Shown here: one piece after another, positions 11,601 to 22,928 of the stretch
Layout: the number at the start of each line of letters is the position of its first letter
How positions within the stretch are numbered: position 1 is the stretch's first letter
Assembly (NCBI GenBank): GCA_949130485.1
Contig: OX422187.1
Coordinates: forward strand, 5,622,659 to 5,686,658
Reading direction: 5' to 3'
DNA from: Agelas oroides
Taxonomy: Eukaryota > Porifera > Demospongiae > Agelasida > Agelasidae
DNA: 64,000 nt
The notes under the pieces: model-generated
The model's database searches: none
Seen by the model: only the letters and a program-made list of their open reading frames with translations
Told to the model about the DNA's origin: nothing
Position numbers and translations under genes: made by a program

Positions 11601-13656
11601 CTATCTAATACTGGGGCAGCTTCCAGTATGTATATACTCTGACAACAGAACCCTGGTCTTCCCAGATCCATAGTAGCTTTGTGTACTGAGGGTCTGCAAA
11701 CAGTGGAACCTGTCACAATGGTCACAATGGGACCAGCAGATTTTTGGCTTTCGTAGACAGTAGACTGCTTCATACAGGTCACTTTGCACAGGGTTAGTAC
11801 AACTGGGACCAGGAGTAGCGGCCATAGTAGAAAGACGGCTACTTTTAACAGTGACCACTACAGACAAGTTTCACTGTACTGGGACCAGGAGTAGCGGCCA
11901 TGGTAGAAAGACGGCTACTTTTAACAGTGACCACTACAGACAAGTTTCACTGTACTGGGACCAGGAGTAGCGGCCATGGTAGAAAGACGGCTACTTTTAA
12001 CAGTGACCACTACAGACAAGTTTCACTGTACTGGGACCAGGAGTAGCGGCCATGGTAGAAAGACGGCTACTTTTAACAGTGACCACTACAGACAAGTTTC
12101 ACTGTACTGGGACCAGGAGTAGCGGCCATGGTAGAAAGACGGCTACTTTTAACAGTGACCACTACAGACAAGTTTCACTGTACTGGGACCAGGAGTAGCG
12201 GCCATGGTAGAAAGACGGCTACTTTTAACAGTGACCACTACAGACAAGTTTCACTGTACTGGGACCAGGAGTAGCGGCCATGGTAGAAAGACGGCTACTT
12301 TTAACAGTGACCACTACAGACAAGTTTCACTGTATTAGAATTTCTGTGAGTGAATCTCTGAGTAGTACTCTAACCATGTACCACAGTACTATGTACATGA
12401 CCACACTGGTAAATGTCTGCCATGCATGCAATGTGGAATCCATCTCCCTTTTACGAGGAAAATGGTCTGGTGTTTATTAAGTGCTTTCCTGGTTGTGCTG
12501 AGTCAGCAGTCTTGATTTTGAATAAGCCAGCAATTAGATTGTATAGCTGTATTTCATTGATTTGTTCAGAACCAAGACGGCTGACTTGGCACAACCAAGA
12601 AAGCACTCAGTAGTCACCAGACCCTTTTCCTCGTGAGAGGATGGGGGTTGGACACGAGAGTAATCTCCCTCCTTCTCTTCTCTCCCTCCTCCTCCCCTCC
12701 TCCTCCCCCCCTCCCCCTCACTTTGTACTACAGTGCTGTGTATGATCTGCCTGATTATCCTAGCTGCACTGCCAGTGGCCATGATTGTTATTGGTGAGTC
12801 TCAGTAGAGGACACCTGTAGTGAGGGTGCATGGTACATGTACACTATCCTCCACTTCTAATAGTAAATCCATCAGGAGAGAAGCTGAGTGGTTGAGAACC
12901 CATCCAGCAGACTTCTCCCAGAGTTCTGATCACCCATACCCTCGTTGCTGCCTAGTATGAGGCTGAAAGATGCTGGGTTAGGTTACCTGGTGGTCTTGTT
13001 TTGTCTACGCTTGCATTAACAGTGAATGCCATCTGATTGTATAAGTGCCTGGGTGTGAGGCTCAAGTTTTTCACTATCCGTGTTTGTTAAGCAAAGATTG
13101 TTGTGTAAAGCTGTAAAGTGCTAGGTAAACATAGTTTAGTTTTTGGATGTTCAGTATAGGCCCTTGGTAGCTTCTGTGATTTCTGTACGATTCCCTCTAC
13201 TTTGTATCTATATGTCTATATGCGTATCATGCAGGGTGTGTGTACATCAATCGTTGCCAAGGACAGCCCATCATCCCAATATGGCTGATTGTGTTTGGCT
13301 GTGTCGGTGTGCTACAGACGGCCATCAACATCATCAAACGCTTCTTCAAGAACAACAATAACCACACTGATGAAGAGAGAAACTATGTCTACACGACCTG
13401 GAACTGCTTCGAAACTTGTCTATCTTTTTTCCTCCTCATCTGGATCATTCTTGGCAGCTACTGGGTGTTTGGGTATTATACTGAGTGGTTAGCATGCAAC
13501 GAACTTTCAAACCCAAGCTATTGCTATTGCCACCCGGTCCCCTATTGGTTTTCCTACGTCACACTGGTCGTGATCTACGTTACGAGCTGCATCTTTTGCT
13601 TCGTCTTCTGCTTTGCATTCATAGTCATCGCCTTTGCTGCAGCAGCGGCGGATTAG
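5678..13656 (+). CDS. Gene A: TMEM272-like four-span membrane protein with PPxY motifs
   Basis: Five exons join in frame to 235 residues: 5678-5716, 8999-9041, 10700-10843, 12734-12793 and 13235-13656. Exon 1 ends in phase 0 and the others in phase 1, all with GT-AG borders. Exon 2 carries EPPPTYDEA and exon 3 ESPPSYDQLFG, giving PPxY motifs at residues 17-20 and 35-38. LFGVGRMR and KEARDTSSNKGTFAVKF follow before the membrane part. Spans are at about residues 77-96 (exon 4), 108-129, 156-177 and 198-230. The loop after span 3 contains YCYCHPVPY. Cys-rich NRCQGQPIIPIWLI before span 2 and LGSYWVFGYY after span 3 resemble the TMEM272-like family, whose function is unknown. PPxY motifs usually bind WW domains of NEDD4-type ubiquitin ligases. 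The start is the first ATG of the divergent promoter side and is conserved in gene B (MELEDKQKAPIAA against MESEERAKEPIAA). Confidence 0.88.
6493..6880. mobile_element. MITE-like element, TAGTCTCG ends, copy 1
   Basis: It starts TAGTCTCGTTCCCAGACC and ends GTCTGGGCACGAGACTA, 388 bp, in intron 1 of gene A. The internal sequence (CCAACAATCTGCTGGC, TATAGACCAGGCTGTTCTA) is shared over its whole length with 7438-7820. It has no coding capacity, so it is non-autonomous. Confidence 0.85.
7438..7820. mobile_element. MITE-like element, TAGTCTCG ends, copy 2
   Basis: It starts TAGTCTTGCTCCCAGACC and ends GTCTGGGCATGAGACTA, 383 bp, and is colinear with the copy at 6493-6880. Scattered substitutions and small indels separate the two, so they are not recent twins. 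Confidence 0.85.
8999..9041 (+). other. Gene A exon 2, PPxY exon
   Basis: This 43-nt exon (TEPPPTYDEASHDK plus one base) lies between CTCACAG and GTAAGT. The equivalent exon of gene B (16821-16863) has the same length and 13 of 14 residues after the first are alike in kind. It is too short for gene finders but decides the PPxY content. Confidence 0.85.
9134..9515. mobile_element. MITE-like element, TAGCCTCG ends, long-arm subfamily
   Basis: It starts TAGCCTTGTTCCCAAGCC then TTCTACCTCCAGTTTGTG, and ends TGGCCTCGAAATGAGGCTA. The outer arms match those of the young copy at 50038-50426 (CTGCCTCCAGTTTTTGATC), while the centre differs. It is an older, eroded copy in intron 2 of gene A. Confidence 0.75.
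9778..10308. repeat. Inverted repeat with TAGCCTCG left end
   Basis: After TAGCCTCGTTCCCAGACT, the segment TGGTACATTTTATCACATGC... (9821-9856) returns inverted at 10271-10308 (...GTGGTAAAATGTACC). About 415 bp lie between. It is probably one more member of the foldback/MITE group, in intron 2 of gene A. Confidence 0.65.
10485..10604. repeat. Foldback element related to 1944-2077
   Basis: CTGAGACCGAGGGATCTACA...GATTTAGAAACCC faces GGTTTCTAAATCGCGTAGATCCC, with a GGGCCC block and a loop CTCGCTGCGCTCGG identical to the one at about 2010. It lies in intron 2 of gene A, 95 bp before exon 3. Confidence 0.8.
11699..12334. mobile_element. Mariner-like MITE with amplified right end
   Basis: The left end AACAGTGGAACCTGTC and right end AAGTTTCACTGTA are inverted relatives of the common CAGTG(G/A)AACC terminus. 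Between them the right-terminal segment is repeated seven times (next entry). It lies in intron 3 of gene A. Confidence 0.6.
11801..12334. repeat. 76-bp tandem array, seven units
   Basis: AGGAGTAGCGGCC recurs at exactly 76-bp steps: 11811, 11887, 11963, 12039, 12115, 12191 and 12267. Units 2-7 are identical by eye; unit 1 differs by a base or so (CATAGTAG for CATGGTAG). Such uniformity implies very recent expansion or gene conversion, and it may be under-collapsed or over-expanded in assembly. Confidence 0.95.
12439..12660. mobile_element. Eroded copy of the 47623-47911 MITE
   Basis: TTTTACGAGGAAAATGGTCTGG, GTGCTGAGTCAGCAGT and the inverse GCTGACTTGGCACAACCAAG, then CACCAGACCCTTTTCC, follow the copy at 47623-47911 in order. 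The extreme ends are worn. It lies in intron 3 of gene A just before exon 4. Confidence 0.75.
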
Positions 13657-15200
13657 CAGGCAAGTGCACCGAGTAGCAGACAATGGGATTTTCTCCCAAA
13701 AGTGAAATTCTAGATTAGGTCATTTTCCTAGTCTTGCTGTTGTGCAATTGTACAATCATGATTTTGTTGTGATTTTGCTGTGATTATGTAAGTTCCAGTT
13801 TATCCAAAAGGTGGAGATGAACCATGCTAGTAAAGTATATTGTCATGTTCAGTCAAAGAAAGAGAGAAGGGTCTACGAGCAGTGGTTGAATTGTGTTTGG
13901 TGATATAGTGATTTATTTGAATGCATGCACAGAGCAAGTAGCCTCTTGCTAAGGCACTCAGTAGCTATGCAGTTTCATTGATCCTGACTTATGAAGAGCC
14001 AGAGAACGTGGCTTGTTGCAGTCCACATCATTGCTTTGCAGTGAGAATTAATACTTGAAAGTTTCGTGACACTTGCTAAAATGCAGTTTCATGGGATACC
14101 ATCTTCATGTCGTCATGAAGATTCTCTGAACTAATCCTTAGATAGCCACATGCATGCATGATCTGTGTGCTGTGATCCAAAACTGAAGGTAAGCTTACTA
14201 CACTACCGGGTCTCCTCAGTCAGACACTGTACTAAATTAGTGCTCATACCATCAAACATGCAACAGCAGTGAGAAGATGCGCTAAAGCACAGAAGCTACA
14301 TATGTACCTACAGTTACTAAACCACACCCTAAGTAGCCTCATATCTACAAGGAATTCACCAAGACCGTACCCCAAGATGTTCACCTACCCTATGAAGTAG
14401 CATGGGGTAAGTGATAATGTTTTTGAATGGTTCAGCTATATAGATTCAGTTCCACCCCTGAGGTTTGGGAGAGATTGAGCCATGCCTTGTTTTTAATATG
14501 TGCTCTAAACCTGCATGTGTTCCCTCTTAACTTTCCCACATTTAAGAGATTATGAGGAACTAGTTTGGTTGAACCGGCCACATAGCTACATACATAATTT
14601 GATGAGGCTAAATCTGTGGCTGGAAAATTATATTAGCTAGCTACATAACTGATTGAACGCTTGGTACATTGACTGTTACACTGGGCATGGGGATCATTGC
14701 ACATGCTATTTTGACCAGTGAGTATATAGCTATACTGAAAGCTGCTCTCAAACCACTCCATCCACTCCCAATTCACAGGAGCTGGCTCTGAGAATTGGCT
14801 ATCAGTGCTTGTTCCCAGACCAAATGCTATGGGAATCTGGCATTGCACACTTGTCATCTATAGTTTTACTAACATAGGAACTGCAATGGAATGCTGAGTA
14901 TGGGAAGTGATTTGCAGCAAACTTTACATGCGCAACATTTCTGACACTTTAACTAGGCCTGCCACGAATTTCCATCATGCATCTACAACATGCCATCTTG
15001 TAAGCACAACAAGCATGCACATGTACTGCCAAAATGACACGCCATATCATGTACGGTACCGGCACAGTCTTTGTGGTTCCATTCCATTCCAACGTTTCGC
15101 CGCTTGTGCTAACTCACTCCCTTTTCCGAAGTCGGGAAGCTTTCGCTCGTTGACGTTGAACGGTGCAACTTCTTTGCTACTCTGCCGAACGGAAGGTCCA
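13657..15200. other. Intergenic spacer between genes A and B
   Basis: I see no exon or clear mobile element in these 1.5 kb. The last 100 bp before gene B resemble the gene A leader (TGCTACTCTGCCGAACGG against TGCTGCTCTGCCGAGGGA) and should hold the gene B promoter. No TATA box is evident. Confidence 0.5.
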
Positions 15201-16265
15201 ATGGAGTCCGAGGAAAGAGCTAAAGAGCCAATCGCGGCGGTGAGTTATTAGGTGACTTACATAATTTTACGACCTATGTGTACAACTACCGTGAAGTGCA
15301 TGGTCTACAGGTATGGGAGGCGTATTTGGGGTACAGCTATATCGAAGAACACTGACACAGTCAGAGAGCAGAGGACTCAAGCGCAGGCCGATAGTGTCAC
15401 TGGCGTTCCGCAAAAAGAGAAGGAGTCTGAAAACAACAATTTACTGGCATTGTGTGTAGTGCCGGCATGGCTACATGCAGCTGTGAAAACAAAATTGTCT
15501 ACAATCACTGGACTGGACTGGACTGGACTAAAAATCATTTTTATGCTCGCTAATGAAAACTCACCTGTAGGGTTGCACTTAGAAACACAGCCACTTTCCT
15601 TCACAGAGTCTAGTGAGAATACATAACAACTAGATGACATGAAGCATATATGCACACGACGCATCGTTGACACTGGTATTTTGATGGTAACTGTTGTATA
15701 TTATTACACATCAAGTATATAGCAGTGGCCATCTTCAGATAGGGGGGGCCTGTACTTTGGGGGGGGGGGGGGCATTCGCTCCCCCTGCCCCCCCCTGCTC
15801 CGCCGCCCCTGCCGTGACTAGAACCTTCACTGAAGACTTGTACTCAGATGCATGGTATCATAACATGGAAGGTGAAAGTTATAGTTCCCAGGCAATCAGA
15901 AAAACTGGGGCCTGGGTATGAAGCTGAAACTTACCTCACACCATGCTGCACACTAAGCGCAATTTTGAAGCAAGGCTTCTGTAACACCACGTTGTCTGAG
16001 AGTTAATCACTTATAAAGACTAAAATGCATCATGGATAAGCCTACAGGGGAGTGAGGTCTCATTAGAGAGCACAAAAGTGATATTTAGCATAAAGAATGT
16101 CAGTGTACCAGTCCAGTCCACCAGTACAGTCCACTAGTCCAGTCTAGTGATTGTAGACTATCATTGTTAATGGTAATTGTTGTGTGTGTGTGTGCGTGCA
16201 CATGTGTGTGTGTGTGCGTGCACATGTGTGTGTGTGTGCGTGCACGTGTGTGTGTGTGTGCGTGT

Positions 16266-16306
<41 letters not shown>

Positions 16307-16400
16307 TGTGTGTGTATGCGTGCATGCGTGCATGCGTGCGTGCGTGTGTGTGTGTGTGCGTGTGTGTGTGTGTGTGTGCGTGCGTGCATGTGTGTGTGTG

Positions 16401-16477
<77 letters not shown>

Positions 16478-19400
16478 TGAAGGTGGCTATGTGTGTGATC
16501 ATCTGGCCTGTGAAAGATGGGAGAAGGACCATTTTGGGAAGAAAGGGCTTCACAATACCACTAGAGCAACCGGTGACACCCTATGCCCTTAGTACTTGTT
16601 ATAATGTGATTATACATGTACTCCATGGTGGTTTACAAAAATAACCATTTGCTTTGGGTTAGGGTTATCACTCTTCGTTTGTGCATGTCATACAAGCGGG
16701 GCTACACACTGAGTACGATGGTGTTACACATGAAGTACTCTAACCTTTCAGTGAAGAGTATATATACATGTACACCTCATATAAGCTTGGTGTACTGTTG
16801 TTCTCTCTCCCCACTCACAGTCTGAACCTCCACCGACTTATGATGAAGCCTCACATGACAATGGTAAGGTTTGTTATCTTATCTACTATAAACTGATTAG
16901 TACTGTTTTGAGAGGTGAACCCAATTATAGGGCATTGTAAGAAACACAAGGCAATAATAGTAAGGTTTCTGTGGCAGATGGCTACTGCTAGCTTGACAGC
17001 TTGCGCTTGCAGACTTTGAAGTTTAGCTTTTTGTGTGAACTATGAGGAGTATTGTAGCATATGAAGCTCAGAGCTGAACAATGTACATGTACTTCCTGCA
17101 AAACAGGAGAGAACCCACGATTGATATGCAGTTGCTGCTTTGAAGCAGTGGCCTGGATTTCTTGGGGAACAGGTTGTTGGTCATTTGCCCTGAGAAGTCT
17201 CTAGGTTCACCAACTATATTATTGTCCAGGGAGGAGTAGTAACAGTGAAGGTTGTTTACTTATTTATTACTAATGCAATTATAGAGTACAGTAATTTTAG
17301 TGATTTGTAGTGCAACCACTAAATTTGCTGAAATTTGTACAGTAGACAATTGTCTGATCATAGTGTAAGTGGATTAGGAAAGTTGGATCATGTTGAGCTG
17401 TTTAACAGTTAGCACAATAAAATAAAGTGTTTCTGAGAATCTTCATCGGTGCTGGGTGCTGGGTGCTGGGTTGCCAAGGAATACAGTCTGAGAACAAGAC
17501 TACATTAAAGCCTATGTGACACAAACCAAGCTTAAGTCCTCATAAACAACATTATACTAAGCTCCCTTTACTAGTTAGCTTCATGACTCACACAAGGTTT
17601 GAGTCCTATAATCACTCATGTCAAGTGTACTGCATGTGACTGGGCAGCTTGGTCAAATGACTGTCGTTGTCAGCTGTTGATCATTCTGCACATAGCTGTA
17701 AACTCTGGTAGCCAAAGAGAGATGTGGTAGCCTGGTAACAAGGAATGCTTGAATGCTATTAGTATCTCTCTCTTTTTCTCCCAACACCATGTATAACTAT
17801 TTTTCCTTTCTCCTACTACAGCTCCTCTGTCTTCAGAATCTCCACCCAGCTATGATCAGCTCTTTGGGGTCGGTAGGATGCGTAGTCAGGTGAAAGAAGC
17901 TCGAGATACATCCCCTAACAAGGGCATGTTTGCCGTCAAGTTCTGTCAAATTGTCTGTGGATCTGGTGCGTATGTTACAGTGTATGTACAGTAGTTATTT
18001 AGGCAGTATGTTATATCAGTGATAGTCACAAATTACGTGCTACAAAAGAAATGAACAACAGCAAGTAGCACTGTATTTCTTCGAATAGACGCCGCCCTCA
18101 AATAGTCGCCGCCCTCGAATAGCCGCACAATCCGAAGCTCTTGAACGAAATAAACGCCGCCCTCGAATAGTAGCCGCGGCTAGTAAACGAGGTACGCGCA
18201 CACATGTGTGAACTATTTCTGAAGACAGTCACCACGCTAGCGCTAGGACTGTTTGTGTTGTACGAGTCGTTCCCACGGCTGACAGTAGGACTGAGAGGCT
18301 GCACGTACTACTGACAGCGTCTAGCAACCGTCACTGTCTCCCTTATATGTACCTTATCGCTGTCGTCGATGTCTGCGGGCTTTCCAAAGAAATAAGTGCT
18401 GCCCTCGAATAGTAGCCGCCTCGAATAGTAGCCACACAAAACGAGCAGCTAAATAAATAGTAGCTGCGGTGTCTGATTGAAGAAATACCATACTACAGAG
18501 TTAGACTGATGTGCTGCTGGGACTTATTGACATCATCACTGACTAGTAACCTGCAGACCTTTAAGGGATTCTGTTTTCAGCCTTCAACAAACTACCGTTA
18601 CTAAGGCTATAAGCCACGTGTGGGATAGAAAGGTTGAATTCTTATAAGTAGTACTCCAACCACGGACTACTACACATGTACATACAAGTGCAGAGTTGTA
18701 GTAGGTTCATATACAGAAGCAATTCCAAGTATTGGTATAAATCCGTCCTTCCTCCTCCTCCCTCCCTTTCTTTCTCCCTTTTCCTCTGCCTCTTCCTCCC
18801 CCCCCCACCTTCCTTGTACTACAGTGCTGTGTATGATCTGCCTGATTATCCTAGCTGCACTGCCAGTGGCCATGATTGTTATCGGTAAGTCTCAGTAAAG
18901 TGTCTGGCTGTTCTAACTTTGAGGGAAATTGAGGAATCCGTCTATTTGGTTGAGGTCAAACTATGCCTGAATTCTAAAGTCTGCCCCTTAGTTGTTGCTG
19001 TCACATTGTGAATTTGTGAGGAACCAGCTCAGTCTGAGAATTGGTAGGAAGAAGTCTAAGCCCCAACAGATTTTGAGTGAACAGTGAGAGCTTTGAGATG
19101 TAAGTACTGTACGCACGTCGGTCTGTGTGTGCCTTGAAAGCTAGGTGCATAGCCATTTTAAATATTATGCATACAGTTTGTCAATCAATTGAGCTACTTG
19201 TAGTACTTGGTTTGATTATAAACATGACTGGAGCTGCAACGATATATCGATCAATTTCACGATATATCGTGATTCTGCTTCAAGCAATATGTGAATCGAT
19301 ACAACTTTCGACATATCAATACATCAGTTGATCGTCACATGGGCGGGTGTGCACTTGTGATTGTGAGAGAGCTAGCAAGTGTCTTGGTCAACTAAAACAG

Positions 19401-22204
19401 CTGTAGCACTGCTTTGGTTATACTGGGGAAACGATAACCATCGTTGTATGTCGCCTGTGCACCAATAGCAATGAGCTTCTGTGCGCAGAGGCATCACAAA
19501 GCCTAGCCCATGGAGCCTGGTCATCCATCGAGGGTACAAGGCTATGCAAAGCCGCATAGTGGAACTATTTGTGGGCCAGTGACAGGCAGTTCATTGTTGA
19601 ATGGAAAGCAGGTAGCATTGGAAACTGTGGTGCATAGCTGATTGGGACGAGCCTGAGAAAGCCCCACACTAGCGTGACTGTGTTGCACACGTGTGTGTAT
19701 GCTAGTTTGGACCGACCACTTACCGTGAGTGCATTCAAATATTTCACGATGATTGAATGTCCATGCCGATGTGTACTTCAGCTAAGCCGTGAGAGCGAGT
19801 GTGAATGGCTACTGCCAGACTGCAGGGTCTGTGTGAAAGAGAATGAGACAATTTGAATTGAATGCGGTGGCAGCATGCACGGCAACTTTCTGATAAAACT
19901 ATGGTATGAGTCTGACGATCGTGTGACAAGGCAGGCTACGAGTGACAGACAGTAGAATGTACGGTGGCGAGGTTTGCTTCAAGTAAGTGCCTGGCATGAC
20001 CGCTCATACATGGAAAGGATTCCCCTGCTAGCTCATGGTTTGACTGTGAAGTTTAGCCGCCTGTATAACCAGGCCCATAGGAGCCACTACAGCTGGTACG
20101 GCCATGGCAGTACCGGTTTTTGTAAGCATAAATTGCGCGCCGCCACTCACGAAAGCTAGTCTTGTGAAGCCAGACTCTCACATGCACGAGAGCTAGAACA
20201 ACCATACAAGGTTCAAAGTTAAAACTCGGAACACATGCTCACTGTTGAATTGCGAATGGCGGAGTCTAGTCGTCTTCCCATAGTCTCATGTAGCCAGACT
20301 GTTGCAGGGCGAGAGTCTGGCTACACGAGACTAGTCTTCCCGAGGTTGGTGAAGTACCCCACCAACATGAGCATGATATCTTCCAAGACGCCAGTTCGGC
20401 AAGTCCAAAGTTGTCAGTTGCGCTTTTCAAGGATCTTGGTTTACTAAGTGGCAGTGGCTACACTACAAGTCAACTACAGACTTTAGCCTTTTGCCATACG
20501 TGCGTGACAGCCATCAAGATGGGGAAGATGAAGATCACCGGCAATGTGAAAGACTCTGCTTTCATCTACAATGGTTTGCATTTCCCTAAAATGAAATTGG
20601 CGTCTGAGAAGCCACCAGAAGCAGTGTTAGAAGGAGTAATTTTCCTGGGGGAGCATGCCCCCACACCCCCCTAGATTATGGCGTGCAAAGCACGCTATCC
20701 CTCATCCCTTATGGGAATTTGGCCGGACAGGTTTTTTTCTTGCTTCCTACAGCCCTGATAACCATAGTAGTCCGGCTGGACGAATAGCTGCATGTCAGCA
20801 TATGTGGTCACCTAAATGTGGGCATTTTAAATGCAAGTTGCTACTCGCTCAGGCTCACCCCAGGATGATGCAGCATCTTTCTAGTATATTATCTGACCAA
20901 TAATCAATACACTACTGAAGTGTAAGCATTGCAGCTCTAAACATGACCTTACTTGGTACTAGGCTAACTGATTGGTTTTGAACTGATAGAACATGGAAGG
21001 TGAACTTTATATAGTCTTGTTGTGTGTGAAACGTTTGCTGTGTGTGTGATCGTTATCCTTGTCTTTTTCCAAGGTTTTTCTACTTATGATTGTGTTATTA
21101 CCCCAATATGTGTAGTGTTCGAGTTGCTATGATAATAACTTTCTTGTTGTCCGCTTTCTGATCAGCATTTTCACTAGTCCAACCTGTCAAAGTGTGTACC
21201 ACTATCCGTTACTGTGCAGCAAACCTTTCCTTGCATGTGTTGAGCTATGTTCGTGTGCCATTTTTTTGCACAATTTTGGTGGCCCATTTTGTTCCACTAA
21301 TGGCACACACAGCACTCTGCCATTAATGGCATATATTTATCTTAGCACATTTGTGCACTCAGTTGTCTGATAACAGAGTGGTGTTTGGGTCTTGCCATCA
21401 TCTGCTCCAGACCAAGAATTGGTTCCGGACACCGACATCTGGGGATGCCCCATGGTAAACACATATCAGTACGTACACTGGAAATAACTTACCAAGGTTG
21501 TGACTGCAGGCATGCAGTTTTCAGGTACCGGAGCAATGACATGTTCTAGGTCTGGAGCAGATGATTGCAGATCAGAGTTTAGAGGATAGCCTAAGAAACA
21601 TTTGATAGGAACGAAAATTTTCTCCCATGAAAGTGTCTTGCTATAGGTGATACTAGTAGGTCAGGAATACTTGCTAGTATGGCCATGATGCCAAGATTAA
21701 GCACTATATATGCATGTTTCAAGTTTCAGTTTTCTAAACTGTGACTTTCTCCATCCTTTTACACACGTTTACATATACAATGCAGGGGCTGTTTACCTTA
21801 ATCGTTGCCAAGGACAGCGTATCATTCCAATATGGCTGATAGTGTTTGGCTGTGTCAGTCTGCTACAGACGGCCATCAACATCATCAAACGCATCTTCCG
21901 TAAGAACAAACAAAGGGAAGAAGAGGAGGGAGGCCAATCAAACTATGCTGACAGGACCGGAAGCTGCCTAGAAACTCTCATCTCCTTATTCCTCCTCATC
22001 TGGATCATCCTCGGCAGCTACTGGGTGTTTGGGTATTATGGTAGGTGGACTGTCTGCGGCAGTACAACCTGCTATTGCCACCCGGTCCCCTACTTGTTTT
22101 CCTACGTCACGCTGATCGTGATCTATGTTACGAGCTGCATCTTCTGTTGCCTCTGCTGCTGTACGTTTATTATCATCGCCTTTGCTGCAGCAGGTGAATC
22201 ATAG
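15201..22204 (+). CDS. Gene B: TMEM272-like four-span membrane protein with PPxY motifs
   Basis: Five exons give 234 residues: 15201-15239, 16821-16863, 17822-17965, 18825-18884 and 21786-22204. The first four match those of gene A in length to the base (39, 43, 144 and 60 nt) and in phase. PPxY motifs are in SEPPPTYDEA and ESPPSYDQLF. Four membrane spans follow, with VYLNRCQGQRIIPIWLI and LGSYWVFGYYGRW. The extracellular loop after span 3 is shorter than in gene A (CGSTTCYCHPVPY). Intron ends next to exons 2 and 3 are also alike, for example TTTCTCCCAACACCATGTATAA before exon 3, so the whole gene was duplicated, not retrocopied. The C-terminus (FAAAGES) differs from the Ala-rich end of gene A. 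Function is unknown; it is probably redundant with or a variant of gene A. Confidence 0.88.
15498..16160. repeat. Segment bounded by 25-bp inverted repeat
   Basis: GTCTACAATCACTGGACTGG at about 15498 returns inverted as CCAGTCTAGTGATTGTAGAC at about 16140, with extra CCAGTC/GGACTG repeats on both sides. About 620 bp lie between, including a poly-G/poly-C patch at 15739-15805. It is probably a non-autonomous element in intron 1 of gene B. Confidence 0.55.
16179..16476. repeat. (GT)n compound microsatellite, about 300 bp
   Basis: An almost pure GT tract with interspersed GC, AT and CATGCGTG units. The right-hand 70 bp are pure GT. It lies in intron 1 of gene B. All long open frames across it (Cys-Val or His-Thr polymers) are artefacts of the repeat. 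Confidence 0.97.
18072..18489. mobile_element. MITE-like element, GTATTTCTTC ends
   Basis: It starts TGTATTTCTTCGAATAGACG and ends TTGAAGAAATACC, an inverted pair, 418 bp. The subterminal parts are loaded with GCCGCCCTCGAATAG repeats (at least six). It lies in intron 3 of gene B. A weak relative (CTCAAATAGACGCCACCCTG) is at about 8053. Confidence 0.7.
20281..20333. repeat. Short foldback, TAGTCTCA ends
   Basis: TAGTCTCATGTAGCCAGACT and AGTCTGGCTACACGAGACTA are inverse but for one base, around a 13-bp loop. It lies in intron 4 of gene B. Confidence 0.8.
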
Positions 22205-22884
22205 GCAAGCAGCAAGCAATGGGACATTGAACTGAAAACTGAACTTCTAGATTAGTAATCACCCCTAGGCAACTCTTCTGCTGTTGTGGACCTGTATAAT
22301 TCATGATTTTTTTTTGTTATGATTACCTTGTGAGTTCCACCTTCTCAAAAATTTGGATTATGTGAGCTGTCTGTCTGCATCAATGATTGGTATACCACAG
22401 ATCTTTTACTTGAAGATCATGTTCCTGTTGTGTGACTATCAAGGCATACAAGTATAGCTGCAAAGTACTTGCAAACTAAAGGTACTAACTATTAGTCACA
22501 GCCTTGCAATGTCTAAAGTGTGATTCGACACAGGATGGATACACTAGTTTGACGCTCCTTCTCGCATAGTGGTTCATAAGCTCCTGTAACTATTAGTCAC
22601 AGCCTTGCAACGTCTATATACCACTGCACTTTAATCTGCCATAGTTCCTTGACTGTATACGTACTACGTATTACATAGTGTGGATCTGGAGAAAAGTTAC
22701 AAGTACAAATTGTGCGCATTATGAGGATTTACCTATGGCTTAATTACCTGTTGATACACATGGAAATTAAATAGTCAGTAATGATTCTAGTTATTATAGA
22801 CAACACGAGTCTGTGTTTAATTTATGTGTAACGTATCATTCAAAACCTCAGGCAAGTGATTTGATTAGAGATCGTGTAAAGTAA

Positions 22885-22928
22885 TAGGCTCGTTCCCAGG
22901 CTCTCGTGCATGTCTGGGAACGAGGCTA
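22885..22928. repeat. Minimal foldback, TAGGCTCG ends
   Basis: TAGGCTCGTTCCCAG faces CTGGGAACGAGGCTA, 44 bp overall: little more than two termini joined. It is one of the smallest members of the family. Confidence 0.8.

Noticed and set aside
366-12334. CRISPR array
   Set aside because: The tandem repeats at 366-812 and 11801-12334 have no unique spacers, and the DNA is eukaryotic.
16164-16644. Long Cys-Val and His-Thr open frames on both strands
   Set aside because: They are translations of the GT microsatellite.
19228-19330. AT-rich palindromes ACGATATATCGAT as a hAT end
   Set aside because: They are suggestive of a hAT terminus, but the other end was not found, so no element is claimed.
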